Counted from the stretch's first letter, positions 23,706 through 33,254 are shown. The stretch is 64,000 nt of DNA from Nocardia farcinica (GCF_001182745.1 NZ_LN868938.1:434001-498000); one strand, 5' to 3'. Numbers and translations are program-made. Notes: generated from the sequence alone by a model not told the origin.

Positions 23706-24134
23706 TTGTCTGTGTTGCGTAAGTCCGCCCTCGTGGTGGCCGTGTCCGCCACCGCCGTCACGGGCGTCGTGGGCGCGGGCGCCGCGGCCGGTGCCGCGAA
23801 GTCCTACGGCACGCTGGCGTATTCGCCGAGCACCGGCCGGGCGGTGGCCGCGGTCGGTCATCCCAGCCCGGTCGCCGCCGATGCCGCCGCCATCCGTGAG
23901 TGCGGGGTCTACGACTGCGATCTGGTGCTGCGTCTGGTCGATGCCTGCGGTGCCATCGCCCGCGGTGCGGACGGCCGATTCGGTTGGGCCGCAGCGCCTT
24001 CGCGCGCCGAGGCGGAGCAGGCCGCGGTGGCTTCGCTGGGGGAGAGCGCGCCCCCGTTCCCGGATCTCGGCAGCGCCCAGCCGCGTGCGGCGCTGGTCGT
24101 GGTGGCCGACTGCACCGCCAACGCGATCGGCTGA
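23706..24134 (+). CDS. Secreted DUF4189-type protein
   Basis: A small exported protein, about 142 residues from TTG 23706 (GTG 23712 is an alternative). It has a signal peptide (SVLRKSALVVAVSATAVTGVVGAGAAAGAA) with the likely cut near residue 30. The mature part resembles DUF4189 domains: LAYSPSTGRAVAAVGHPS, two cysteines in ECGVYDC, VVRLVDACGAIA-like region, FGWAAAPSRAEAE, and a last cysteine near the end. The cysteines probably form disulfides outside the cell. The exact role is unknown. Confidence 0.72.
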   Translation: MSVLRKSALVVAVSATAVTGVVGAGAAAGAAKSYGTLAYSPSTGRAVAAVGHPSPVAADAAAIRECGVYDCDLVLRLVDACGAIARGADGRFGWAAAPSRAEAEQAAVASLGESAPPFPDLGSAQPRAALVVVADCTANAIG

Positions 24135-24185
24135 ATCGGCGTGTCGCCGGTTTGATCCCATGACCGTGTTGCCGATCATGGTGGG

Positions 24186-24653
24186 GTGCAGTTATCCGAC
24201 GGCGTCATCAGTTTACGGCCGGCCACCGGGGCCGAGCGGTCTCCGATCGGCATCTCGCCGCCCGCGGCCGAGGCCGCCGAGGCCACCGGCGTCACCCCCG
24301 ATCGGATCGCCGCGGAGGCGCCGATCGAGACCTTCGCGATCGTGCGGTCGGCCGACGAGGAGGTCGTCGGCACGCTCGGCGTCCGCGCCGAGGCGCCCTA
24401 TCTGCACCGGGATCAGGCCGAATTGACCTACGCGGTGGACCCGCAGTGGCGCGGGCGCGGGCTGGCCACGCGCGCGGTGGTGCTCGGCTGCCGATATGTG
24501 GCCGCGGCGGGACTGGCCGAGGAGGTGGTCCTGCGGATCGACCCGGCGAACGCCGCCTCGGTGGCGGTCGCCCGCCGGGCCCGCTTCAAGTATCTGCGCA
24601 GCACCGACGTCGAGGGCGAGGGCCCGCTGGACTGGTACGCGCAGGCGGTGTGA
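24186..24653 (+). CDS. GNAT-family N-acetyltransferase
   Basis: A 155-residue acetyltransferase of the RimJ/RimL kind. The acetyl-CoA-binding motif region is DPQWRGRGLATRAVVLGCRY, followed by the V-x-R-I-DPANAASVAVARRARF block that ends the fold. The GTG at 24186 was taken as start, giving MQLSDGVISLRPATG, a usual opening for this family. The substrate is unknown. It ends one base before the convergent SRPBCC gene. Confidence 0.82.
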   Translation: MQLSDGVISLRPATGAERSPIGISPPAAEAAEATGVTPDRIAAEAPIETFAIVRSADEEVVGTLGVRAEAPYLHRDQAELTYAVDPQWRGRGLATRAVVLGCRYVAAAGLAEEVVLRIDPANAASVAVARRARFKYLRSTDVEGEGPLDWYAQAV

Positions 24654-24654
24654 G

Positions 24655-25188
24655 TTACTCCGCGAACCGGCGCTCGTACTCCTCCCGGAGCCGGGCGTGC
24701 TTGGGCCAGAACGCTTCCGGTTCCCGTCCCGCCAGCCGTGCGGTCAGCAGGTCGAGGTGGCTGTGCCAGCCGCCGGAGACGCTGAGCAGCGCCGAGCGGT
24801 CGGGCAACTTGGTGTGGGTGACCTCGAGCCGCACCTGATCGCCGGCAGGCTCGAGCGCGAAGGTCACCTCCGAACTCTCGTCGCCCCAGGTGTAGCGCAG
24901 CAGTCGCGGCGGCTCGCAGGCCAGGATCACGCCGCGGATCCGGTGTTCGGCCGCGTACTCGTCGGGCGCGGGATCGTCGGCGGTGGAAAGCTCGGAGTTA
25001 CGGAAGATCAGCTCCACCGGGCCGCCGTCGGTCAGCTCCATCGCACCGTCGGCCAGCCACGATCGCCGCAGCTCGGCCTCGGTCAGGTAGCGCCAGACGC
25101 GCTCGATCGGGCCGGGCAGCAGGCGTTCGAGCCGCACCGTGCGCGGTTCGACCAGGGTGCCGTACTCGGAGATCTGGGGTGTGGTCAT
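24655..25188 (-). CDS. SRPBCC (AHSA1-like) protein
   Basis: A 177-residue START/AHSA1-fold protein (VERLLPGPIERVWRYLTEAELRRSW-type opening, GGWHSHLDLL near the C-terminus). It is paired with an ArsR regulator whose stop overlaps its ATG by four bases (ATGA). This ArsR-AHSA1 pair is frequent in actinobacteria. The ligand is unknown. No signal peptide or membrane segment. Confidence 0.84.
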   Translation of the reverse strand: MTTPQISEYGTLVEPRTVRLERLLPGPIERVWRYLTEAELRRSWLADGAMELTDGGPVELIFRNSELSTADDPAPDEYAAEHRIRGVILACEPPRLLRYTWGDESSEVTFALEPAGDQVRLEVTHTKLPDRSALLSVSGGWHSHLDLLTARLAGREPEAFWPKHARLREEYERRFAE

Positions 25189-25523
25189 GCGTCGTCCTCG
25201 TTTCGCAGCAGGGTTTCCAGGCGGTCGAGCCGCTCGGTCCAGAAGCGCTCGTAATAGCGCATCCACTCGGCGCCGTCCCGGAGCGGCCGGGCGTCGAGGC
25301 GGCAGACATGAACCCGGCCGTGCACGGTGCGCCGCACCAGTCCCGCGCGCTCGAGCACCTGGATGTGCTTGGAAGCGCCCGCCAGCGTGATCGCATACGG
25401 CTCGGCCAGCTCGCCGACGCTGCGTTCGCCGTCGTCGGCCAGCCGTCGCAGCATCGCGCGCCGGGTCGGGTGGGACAGGGCGTGGAACAGGGCGTCCAGC
25501 GTCTCGGTGTCATGTTCAACCAC
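25185..25523 (-). CDS. ArsR-family winged-helix regulator
   Basis: A 112-residue regulator with the typical core ALSHPTRRAMLRRLADDGERS, then ITLAGASKHIQVLERAGLVRR as recognition helix. It lacks the metal-binding CVC motif, so it is of the non-metal group that pairs with SRPBCC proteins. GTG 25523 was chosen. A TTG at 25559 would add 12 residues without homology. The start lies inside a palindrome that is probably its own operator. Confidence 0.85.
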   Translation of the reverse strand: MVEHDTETLDALFHALSHPTRRAMLRRLADDGERSVGELAEPYAITLAGASKHIQVLERAGLVRRTVHGRVHVCRLDARPLRDGAEWMRYYERFWTERLDRLETLLRNEDDA

Positions 25524-25572
25524 ATGGTTGAGTATGCACGCGCGCGGCGCAATGTTCAACCGATCGGCTGAA
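25516..25572. promoter_or_regulatory. Two GTTCAACC-containing palindromes before the ArsR gene
   Basis: TCAACCA-CA-TGGTTGA (25516-25531) is a perfect inverted repeat across the ArsR start codon. A second site, 25555-25572, is an 18-base near-palindrome with TTCA/TGAA ends and a CCGATCGG centre, one pair mismatched. Both share GTTCAACC on the plus strand. Autoregulation by the ArsR protein is inferred. Confidence 0.55.
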
Positions 25573-25580
25573 TGTTCTGG

Positions 25581-26168
25581 TCAGGGATGCCGGCCCGCCG
25601 CCACCCGGGCCCACTCGGTGGCCCAGCGGTCCAGCTGGCCGGCCCGGATGCGGTGGGTCACCGCGTAGACGAGCACACCGGACACGCTGGTGACGCTCGC
25701 CCAGACCAACAGGCCGAGCAGGATCGAATCCAGCAGGATCGCCGAGCTCCCCAGCGGTGGCTGCGCCGGTCGGGCGTCGCCGTCCACCCAGATCTCGATC
25801 GTTTCGCCGCGTTGGTAACCGGCCGGGACGAAGACCTCGGCCCGGTGCGTCGCGCCGTGTTCGGACCAGCGCACCGGGGTGAGCGGCCTGCCGTCGAAGC
25901 CGTTGGGGATCGCGGCGGGTTGCTCGAGCGTCGCCTGCACCGGATGCAGGCGGGCGGCCGCTTCGGTGGCCGAGACGGTGGCGGCCTGGTGCGCATGGGC
26001 GGCCACGGTGGCCGCGACGGGAATCATCAGCGCGGCCAGCAGCAGCCCACAGCACACCAGCCACGCGATCGCCCGATCGCTGCGACGCAGCAGCGGGTGG
26101 GCGCGCCAGGGCCGCAGGTTCCAGCATCGGGCCAGCGGTCCGGGCGAGGTGCGCGAGTGGGTGTCCAT
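25581..26168 (-). CDS. Rv1733c-like two-helix membrane protein
   Basis: A 195-residue membrane protein with a basic N-terminus and a first helix around residues 33-58 (IAWLVCCGLLLAALMIPVAA). An outside domain follows with the strand pattern AEVFVPAGYQRGETIEIWVDGDARP. A second helix lies around residues 150-172. This layout is that of the mycobacterial Rv1733c family, linked to dormancy responses, but its biochemical role is not known. It starts at ATG 26168 and stands alone. Confidence 0.75.
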   Translation of the reverse strand: MDTHSRTSPGPLARCWNLRPWRAHPLLRRSDRAIAWLVCCGLLLAALMIPVAATVAAHAHQAATVSATEAAARLHPVQATLEQPAAIPNGFDGRPLTPVRWSEHGATHRAEVFVPAGYQRGETIEIWVDGDARPAQPPLGSSAILLDSILLGLLVWASVTSVSGVLVYAVTHRIRAGQLDRWATEWARVAAGRHP

Positions 26169-26271
26169 GGGTCCGTTCTCGGCCGGGGGTGGAAATTCTC
26201 CTCTCCACCGATGATTCCCAGGCCGGGACGGGGACGCAAACTTCCCCCGCGTGATGGTGGTCGCTCGATCG

Positions 26272-26430
26272 TCACGAGGCGTGGACCAGCAGCACATCAC
26301 CCTGTCCGCCCCGCCGCACGGGTGCGGCCGCGCTCGAGCGCGAGGTGCGGCACGACGCGCCCATCATGCCGATCGGGTGCCCGAGGGCGATGGCGCCGCC
26401 GGCGATGCTCCCGCGCTCGTCGAACTTCCG
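26272..26430 (-). pseudogene. Thiolase C-terminal relic
   Basis: Just after the acyl-CoA dehydrogenase stop, the minus strand encodes about 52 residues in one frame ending at TGA 26272. They include AGGAIALGHPIGMMGASC, clearly the thiolase C-terminal signature (NGGAIALGHPxGxxGA). After it the similarity is lost within a few residues and no upstream part exists, because the dehydrogenase occupies that space. It looks like a decayed fragment of a beta-oxidation thiolase. It fills most of the 263-base gap 26169-26431. The remainder shows nothing. Confidence 0.6.
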
Positions 26431-26431
26431 G

Positions 26432-27574
26432 TCAGCGGGTGGCGAGTGAGCGGGCGATCACCAGACGCTGGATCTGGTTGGTGCCTTCGAAGATCTGGGT
26501 GATCTTGGCCTCGCGCATGAACCGTTCGACGCGGAAGTCGCGGGTGTAGCCGTAGCCGCCGAACACCTGCACGGCGTCGGTGGTGACCTTCATGGCGGCA
26601 TCGGTGGCCACCAGTTTGGCCACGGAGGCCTGGCGGGAGTAGGGGAGTCCGGCGTCGCGCCGGCGGGCGGCGTCGAGGTAGGTGGCGCGGGCCGAATCGA
26701 CGGCGGCGGCCATGTCGGCGAGCAGGAAGCCCAGGCCCTGATGGTCGATGATCTTGCGGCCGAAGGCGGTCCGTTCCTGCGCGTAGGCGACCGCTTCGTC
26801 CAGGGCGGCCTGTGCCAGGCCGACGGCCACGGCCGCGATACCGAGGCGACCGGAATCCAAGGCGCTGAAGGCGATCTGCAGGCCCTGGCCCTCCGCGCCG
26901 ATGCGGCGCTCGGCGGGCAGGAAGGCGTTGTCGTAGTGCGCGGAGGTGGTGGGCACCGCGGTGAGTCCCATCTTCTCCTCCGGCTTGCCGAAGGACAGCC
27001 CCTCGGTGTCCTTGTCGACCAGGAAGCAGGAGACGCCGCGCGCCCCCTCGCCGGTGCGCGCGAACAGGGTGTAGAAGTCGGCGACCCCGCCGTGGGTGAT
27101 CCACGCCTTGGTGCCGTCGATCCGGTACCCGCCCTCGGCCGCCGTGGCCTTGCACGCCAGCGCCGCGGCATCCGAACCGGCCTGCGGCTCGGACAGGCTG
27201 TAGGCGCCGATGGTGCTGCCGCTCAACATCTCCGGCAGCCAGCGCTGCCGCTGCTCGTCGGTGCCGAACGCCAGCAGCGGGTGACAGGACAGGCTGTGCA
27301 CGCTGACCGCCACCGCGACCGCCGCCCACCGCGCGGCGAGTTCCTCGAGCACCTGCAGGTACACCTCGTACGGCTGGCCCCCGCCGCCCCACTCGACCGG
27401 GTAGGGCAGGCTCAACAGCCCCGCCTCGCCCAGCGTCGCGAACACCCCGGCCGGATAGGTCTCGGTCTTCTCGCACTCGTCGACCTGCGGAGCGAGGACC
27501 TTGTCGGCGATGTCGCGGGTGAGCTGGATCAGCTCGCGCGCCTCCTCGGTGGGCAGCAGACGGTCGACGGCCAC
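26432..27574 (-). CDS. Acyl-CoA dehydrogenase
   Basis: FAD enzyme that makes the trans-2-enoyl-CoA in fatty-acid-type oxidation. The 380-residue length is standard. It shows the FAD-binding motif YSLSEPQAGSDAAAL, TKAWITHGG, and the C-terminal region QVFGGYGYTRDFRVERFMREAKITQIFEGTNQ with the catalytic glutamate in FEGT. GTG 27574 has a near-perfect ribosome binding site (GAGGAGAG). It diverges from a TetR gene across a 100-base spacer with four CAGTACT repeats. The frame is open further up, but only the GTG is supported. Confidence 0.93.
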   Translation of the reverse strand: MAVDRLLPTEEARELIQLTRDIADKVLAPQVDECEKTETYPAGVFATLGEAGLLSLPYPVEWGGGGQPYEVYLQVLEELAARWAAVAVAVSVHSLSCHPLLAFGTDEQRQRWLPEMLSGSTIGAYSLSEPQAGSDAAALACKATAAEGGYRIDGTKAWITHGGVADFYTLFARTGEGARGVSCFLVDKDTEGLSFGKPEEKMGLTAVPTTSAHYDNAFLPAERRIGAEGQGLQIAFSALDSGRLGIAAVAVGLAQAALDEAVAYAQERTAFGRKIIDHQGLGFLLADMAAAVDSARATYLDAARRRDAGLPYSRQASVAKLVATDAAMKVTTDAVQVFGGYGYTRDFRVERFMREAKITQIFEGTNQIQRLVIARSLATR

Positions 27575-27601
27575 GATCTCTCCTCGGTGGGCAACGGGAA
27601 A

Positions 27602-27666
27602 CAGTACTGGATTACCAATCACAGTACTATTCGCGCGACAGTACTGCAAGGCGCTCTCCAGTACCA
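27602..27666. promoter_or_regulatory. Four-copy CAGTACT operator array between acyl-CoA dehydrogenase and TetR
   Basis: CAGTACTG (27602-27609), CAGTACTA (27622-27629), CAGTACTG (27639-27646) and CAGTACCA (27659-27666) are spaced 20, 17 and 20 bases apart. On the minus strand TTGCAG (27644-27649) and TACTGT (27621-27626) stand 17 bases apart as a good -35/-10 pair for the dehydrogenase, and both boxes lie in repeats. Repression by the adjacent TetR protein is the simplest reading. Confidence 0.7.
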
Positions 27667-27674
27667 TCGACCCC

Positions 27675-28259
27675 ATGTCAGGGCTCACCACCGCGGGTTT
27701 CGCGACCAGACGTCGCACCCAGCTGTTCGACGCGCTGGTCGACCTGTTCCTCGCCGAGGGCTTCGCCCACCTCACCCTCGACGAGATCGCCCGGCGGCTG
27801 CGCTGCTCCAAGTCGACCCTCTACACCCTCGCCGACAGCAAGGAACAGCTGGTCAAGGCCGCGACCGTGCACTTCTTCCGGCGCGCAACCGACGACGTCG
27901 AGTCCCGCATCCGGGACATCGACAGCGCCCGTGAGCAGATCACCGCCTACCTGTCCGCGGTCGGCACCACCCTGGCCGGCGCATCGGAACGGTTCATGGC
28001 CGACCTGGACACCTTTGCCCCCGCTCGTGAGGTCTACGAGCGCAACACCAGGATCGCGGCCCGCCGCGTCCGCGAACTCGTCGACGACGGCGTCGCGCGC
28101 GGCGAGTTCCGCGACGTGCACGCCGCCTTCGCCGCCGACCTCGTGGCCACCATGATGGTCCGCATCCAGCAGGGTGGGGTCCGGGCGAGCACCGGCCTCG
28201 ACGACGCCCACGCCTACCGCGAACTCGCCGCCATCCTCACCGCGGGCATCAGCGCCTGA
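27675..28259 (+). CDS. TetR-family regulator
   Basis: A 194-residue TetR repressor starting at ATG 27675. The helix-turn-helix is at about residues 32-52 (LTLDEIARRLRCSKSTLYTLA). The C-terminal domain is of the type seen in regulators of fatty-acid or acyl-CoA metabolism. It diverges from the acyl-CoA dehydrogenase gene and very likely controls both through the CAGTACT repeats. The stop lies 12 bases from the convergent glutamate decarboxylase stop. Confidence 0.86.
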   Translation: MSGLTTAGFATRRRTQLFDALVDLFLAEGFAHLTLDEIARRLRCSKSTLYTLADSKEQLVKAATVHFFRRATDDVESRIRDIDSAREQITAYLSAVGTTLAGASERFMADLDTFAPAREVYERNTRIAARRVRELVDDGVARGEFRDVHAAFAADLVATMMVRIQQGGVRASTGLDDAHAYRELAAILTAGISA

Positions 28260-28271
28260 ATCCCGGCCGGG

Positions 28272-29687
28272 TCAGTGGCCCCTCGGGGCCTGGGCGCCGT
28301 GGGCGAAGGTGGCGGTGTCCGGGCCGTGCTGGGGCCGGTCCTGGGCGCGCAGGCGGGGGAGGACGGCGGCCAGGGCGTCGAGCAGCATGTCGGCCAGGTC
28401 GTGGCTGAATCCGTTGCGGACCACGATGCGCAGGACGGCCAGGTCCTCGCGGTCGGCGGGAAAGGTGTAGGCGGGCACCAGCCAACCCTGTTCGCGCAAC
28501 GCGGCGGAGACGTCGAACACCGAGTAGCCGGTTTCGCCCTCGGCGAGGGTGAACGCGAAGACCGGCAGCTGGCGGCCGTCGGTGAGCAACCGGAACGCGC
28601 CCAGGGCGGCGATCCGGTCGGCGAGGCGGGTCGCCACGTCGCGGCAGTACTGCTGGACCCGCGTGTAGCCGCTGCGACCCAGCCGCAGGAAGGTGTAGTA
28701 CTGGGCGACGACCTGCGCGCCGGGGCGGGAGAAGTTCAGCGCGAAGGTGGGCATCTGGCCGCCGAGGTAGTTGACCCGGAAGATGAGATCCTCCGGCAAC
28801 GCCGCGGCGTCGCGCCACACCACCCAGCCCACCCCGGGGTACACCAGCCCGTACTTGTGCCCGGAGGTGTTGACGGAGGCGACCCGCGGCAACCGGAAGT
28901 CCCACACCAGATCCGGGTCGCAGAACGGTGCGACCATCGCGCCGGAGGCGCCGTCGACGTGCACCGGGATGTCCCAGCCGCGCTGCCGTTCCAGCTCGTC
29001 GAGCGCGGCGCAGATCTCGGCGACCGGTTCGTAACTGCCGTCGAAGGTCGAGCCGAGCACCGCGACCACGCCGATGGTGTTCTCGTCGCAGTGCGGCAGC
29101 GCCGCCTCCGCGGTCAGGTGGAAGCGGTCGCCTGCCATCGGCACCAGCCTGGCTTCCACATCCCAGTAGTCGGCGAACTTCTCCCAGCAGACCTGAACAT
29201 TGGCTCCCATCACCAGATTCGGGCGCTCGGTGGACAACCCGGCCGCCCGGCGCCGGTGCTGCCAGCGCCGTTTCAACGCCAGCCCGGCCAGCATGCACGC
29301 CTCGCTGGAACCGGTGGTCGAACAGCCGGTGGCGTGGGCGGGATCGGCGGCGTGCCAGAGGTCGGCGAGCATGCGCACACAGCGCTGCTCGAGGTCGGCG
29401 GTGCGCGGGTATTCGTCCTTGTCGATCATGTTCTTGTCGAAGCACTCCGCCATGAGCACCCGCGCGCTCGGCTCCATCCACGTGGTGACGAAGGTGGCCA
29501 GGTTCAGCCGGGCGTTGCCGTCGAGCATCAACTCGTCGTGCACCACCTGGTAGGCGATATCGGCGTCGAGTTCGCCCGCGGGTAGCCGATCCCGCGGCAC
29601 CGACACCGGTTCGCGAGTGAAGACGGGATTGACGGCCACCTCGCTCGGCCCGGGATCCTGCGGAAAGGAGGGGTGCGACAAAGGCAT
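28272..29687 (-). CDS. gadB: Glutamate decarboxylase
   Basis: PLP enzyme that turns glutamate into GABA with uptake of a proton. The 471-residue protein is close to the usual 466. It has GCSTTGSSEACMLAG for phosphate binding, HVDGASGAMVAPF with the conserved aspartate, and the PLP lysine in NTSGHKYGLVYPG near residue 275. ATG 29687 has AGGAG seven bases upstream. No antiporter (GadC) or glutamine/GABA gene lies nearby, so an acid-resistance role is not shown here. The C-terminal end is His-rich and short. Confidence 0.93.
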   Translation of the reverse strand: MPLSHPSFPQDPGPSEVAVNPVFTREPVSVPRDRLPAGELDADIAYQVVHDELMLDGNARLNLATFVTTWMEPSARVLMAECFDKNMIDKDEYPRTADLEQRCVRMLADLWHAADPAHATGCSTTGSSEACMLAGLALKRRWQHRRRAAGLSTERPNLVMGANVQVCWEKFADYWDVEARLVPMAGDRFHLTAEAALPHCDENTIGVVAVLGSTFDGSYEPVAEICAALDELERQRGWDIPVHVDGASGAMVAPFCDPDLVWDFRLPRVASVNTSGHKYGLVYPGVGWVVWRDAAALPEDLIFRVNYLGGQMPTFALNFSRPGAQVVAQYYTFLRLGRSGYTRVQQYCRDVATRLADRIAALGAFRLLTDGRQLPVFAFTLAEGETGYSVFDVSAALREQGWLVPAYTFPADREDLAVLRIVVRNGFSHDLADMLLDALAAVLPRLRAQDRPQHGPDTATFAHGAQAPRGH

Positions 29688-29796
29688 GGCGACTCCTGAT
29701 CGGCTCCGGCATTCCACACCGCTGACGTGTCGCTCGACCGTACCCCGGTGCCGCGCGGAACCACGGCAGGTCGGGCGGGTCGGCGCCGGATACCGG

Positions 29797-29833
29797 AAAA
29801 TCCCGTTGCCGCGCCTCGGCCGAGCGATACAGT
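29797..29833 (+). promoter_or_regulatory. Promoter of the ABC-F gene, WhiB7-like
   Basis: TTGCCG (29806-29811) and TACAGT (29828-29833) lie 16 bases apart. AAAAT just before the -35 (about 29797-29801) recalls the AT-rich element that WhiB7 recognises upstream of resistance genes in actinobacteria. It drives the leader and ABC-F gene and diverges from gadB. WhiB7 control is inferred from pattern only. Confidence 0.5.
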
Positions 29834-29858
29834 CGGGCGCGTGTTCACAGGCACCGCG

Positions 29859-29925
29859 ATGACGAGGCCCTGGTCGCTCCGCTGACGGCGGCGACCCGAT
29901 ACCTCGATTCCCCTCAGCCGCCGTC
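29859..29925 (+). other. Possible leader peptide and attenuator hairpin before the ABC-F gene
   Basis: ATG 29859 to TGA 29885 encodes MTRPWSLR. From its stop codon GACGGCGGC (29884-29892) can pair with GCCGCCGTC (29917-29925), a perfect 9-base-pair stem. Further GC-rich inverted repeats follow up to the ABC-F start at 29987. Short leader peptides with alternating hairpins control several antibiotic-induced ABC-F genes by ribosome stalling. Here this is a suggestion, as the peptide lacks a good ribosome binding site. The 299-base gap 29688-29986 otherwise holds only the promoter. Confidence 0.4.
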
Positions 29926-29986
29926 CGGGTAGTCCCGCCGGGCGGTCTTCCGCTGTCCCGGCTCCTTCTCGAGCTGCGGAGTTCCA

Positions 29987-31614
29987 GTGTCTGCTTCCTC
30001 CACGGGCCGTTGCGGCCTGTCCACCTCCGATGCCCCTACCGCCACCGGCGACCCGCTACCGGCCGGCGCGGGCGCGCACCTGCGAGCCACCTCGATCCAC
30101 GTCACCCTCGGGGCGCGGACCGTGCTGGCCGACGTGTCGGTCACCGTGTCCGCGCGCTCCCGGCTGGCCGTGGTCGGTGAGAACGGGCGCGGCAAGAGCA
30201 CGCTGCTGCACGTGCTCGCCGGGCTGCGCGCGCCCGACAGCGGAACCGTCACCCGGGCCGGCACCGTCGGTGTCGCCCGGCAGGCGATCCCGTTCCGCGC
30301 GGGCCAGACCGTGGGCGATCTCGTCGCCGAGACCATCGCCCCGGCGCAGCGGGTGCCGACGATGCCTACGGCGCGGCGCTGGATGCCGCGACCCGGCTGG
30401 ACGCCTGGGACGCGGAGCGACGCGTCGACATCGCCCTGGCCGCGCTGCGCGCCTGCACCGACCGGGCGCGGCCACTGGCGACACTGTCGGTGGGACAACG
30501 CCATCGGGTCCGGCTCGGCTGCCTGCTCGGCGCCGCCCACGACATCCTGCTGCTGGACGAGCCGACCAACCACCTGGACCGCGACGGCCTGGATTTCCTC
30601 ACCGAACGCCTGCGCGCCCATCCCGGCGGGTTCGCCGTCGTCAGCCACGATCGGGCACTGCTGCGCGCGGTCGCCGAGGAATTCCTCGACCTCGACCCGA
30701 GCCGGGACGGGCGGCCGCAATTGTTCGCCGGCGGCTACGCCGGGTGGCAGGAGGGTCGCCGCCGCGCCCGCGAGCGCTGGGAACACGACCACGAGGAACA
30801 ACTCGCCGAGCGGGCGCGGCTGCGCGAGGCCGTCGCCGGTGCGCGCGAGCGGCTGAGCACCGGGTGGCGGCCCGACAAAGGCCACGGCAAGCATCAGCGG
30901 CAGTCCCGCGCGCCCGGCGTGGTGCAGGCGCTGCGGCGCCGCGAGGCCGAACTGGACGCCCATGTCGTCACCGTGCCCGAACCGCCGCTGCGCCTGCGGT
31001 TCCCGGAACTGCCCGCCCGCGCGGGCACTCCGCTGCTGCGGGCCGACGAGGTCGCGGTCGCGGGGCGGACGGCCCGGCCGGTCACGCTCGCGCTCGCGGC
31101 GGGGGAGCGGTTGCTGGTGACCGGACGTAACGGCGCAGGCAAATCGACCCTGCTGGCCGTGCTCGCCGGCGAGCTGGCGCCGACCACCGGCGACGTCCGG
31201 CATCACGCGACGGCGCGGGTGGCGCTGGTCGGTCAGGAAGTGCCGGACTGGGATCCCGAGCCGACCGCGCAGGAGTTCTACGAGCGCCACGTGCGCGGTC
31301 TCGAGCTGAACGACGGCATCGCGCCCTTGCCGCTGGCCGCGACCGGTCTGCTCGAGAAAGGCGCACGGCACACCCCGGTCGGGCGGTTGTCGCAGGGGCA
31401 ACAGCGTCGGCTCCACCTGGCCGTGCGGCTCGCCGCCCGGCCCAACGTGCTGCTGTTCGACGAGCCGACCAACCACCTGTCGGCGGCGCTGGTGGACGAG
31501 CTGACCGCCGCGCTGCGCGAGACCGCGGCGGCGGTGGTGGTGGCGACCCACGATCGGCAGCTGCTCGCCGATCTGGCGCGGTGGCCGCACCTTCGGCTCC
31601 CCGCGGACGGGTAG
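29987..31614 (+). pseudogene. ABC-F ribosome-protection type ATPase, interrupted by a one-base frameshift
   Basis: Two frames together give a normal ABC-F protein of about 542 residues. The first part (29987-30352) has Walker [12 protein letters not shown]. The second part (from 30352) has [27 protein letters not shown], the linker with a [13 protein letters not shown] motif, a second Walker [12 protein letters not shown], and [11 protein letters not shown] with [10 protein letters not shown]. At CGGGTGCC (30350-30357) one G seems missing: reading CGG then GGT restores continuity. There is no slippery heptamer. It is a real mutation or a sequencing error. GTG 29987 has GGAG five bases upstream. 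These proteins free ribosomes from antibiotics. Confidence 0.8.
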
Positions 31615-31626
31615 GCGCTTCCGCGG

Positions 31627-33063
<1,437 letters not shown>

Positions 33064-33157
33064 TCACTCGAGGGTTTTCCGGCCGGCGACCGGTGCGCGG
33101 GTACGCGACCGGCCGGTCCTTCTGTGCCGGCGTCGGCCGCACAGTGTGCAGCACGAC

Positions 33158-33180
33158 GGGGGCCTTGCCGCAAGGCCCCC
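33158..33180 (-). promoter_or_regulatory. Rifamycin-associated element (RAE) before rox
   Basis: GGGGGCCTTG (33158-33167), CCG, CAAGGCCCCC (33171-33180) is a perfect inverted repeat with 10-base arms. It agrees with the RAE found upstream of rifamycin-inactivating genes in actinobacteria. On the minus strand the repeat contains TTGCGG (33168-33173), which can act as -35, with CACACT about 19 bases further on. Rifamycin-induced expression of rox is therefore likely. Confidence 0.8.
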
Positions 33181-33214
33181 CGTGCGCGTTATGGTGAAAG
33201 GGGAACGAACGGAC

Positions 33215-33244
33215 GGGGTTCCGGATGTCGGGGTTCCGGATGTC
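33215..33244. repeat. Tandem 15-base direct repeat
   Basis: GGGGTTCCGGATGTC occurs twice in a row (33215-33229 and 33230-33244), between the RAE and the 3' end of the small membrane protein gene. No other feature explains it. It may be a simple replication slip. Confidence 0.7.
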
Positions 33245-33254
33245 GCTGCTCGGG

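Noticed and set aside
27602..27666. CRISPR-like array from the regular CAGTACT repeats
   Set aside because: The repeats are only 7-8 bases with spacers of 9-12 bases, and they coincide with promoter boxes.
30350..30357. Programmed -1 frameshift as an explanation for the split ABC-F gene
   Set aside because: No slippery heptamer or downstream pseudoknot is visible, and ABC-F genes are not known to use frameshifting. A lost base is simpler.
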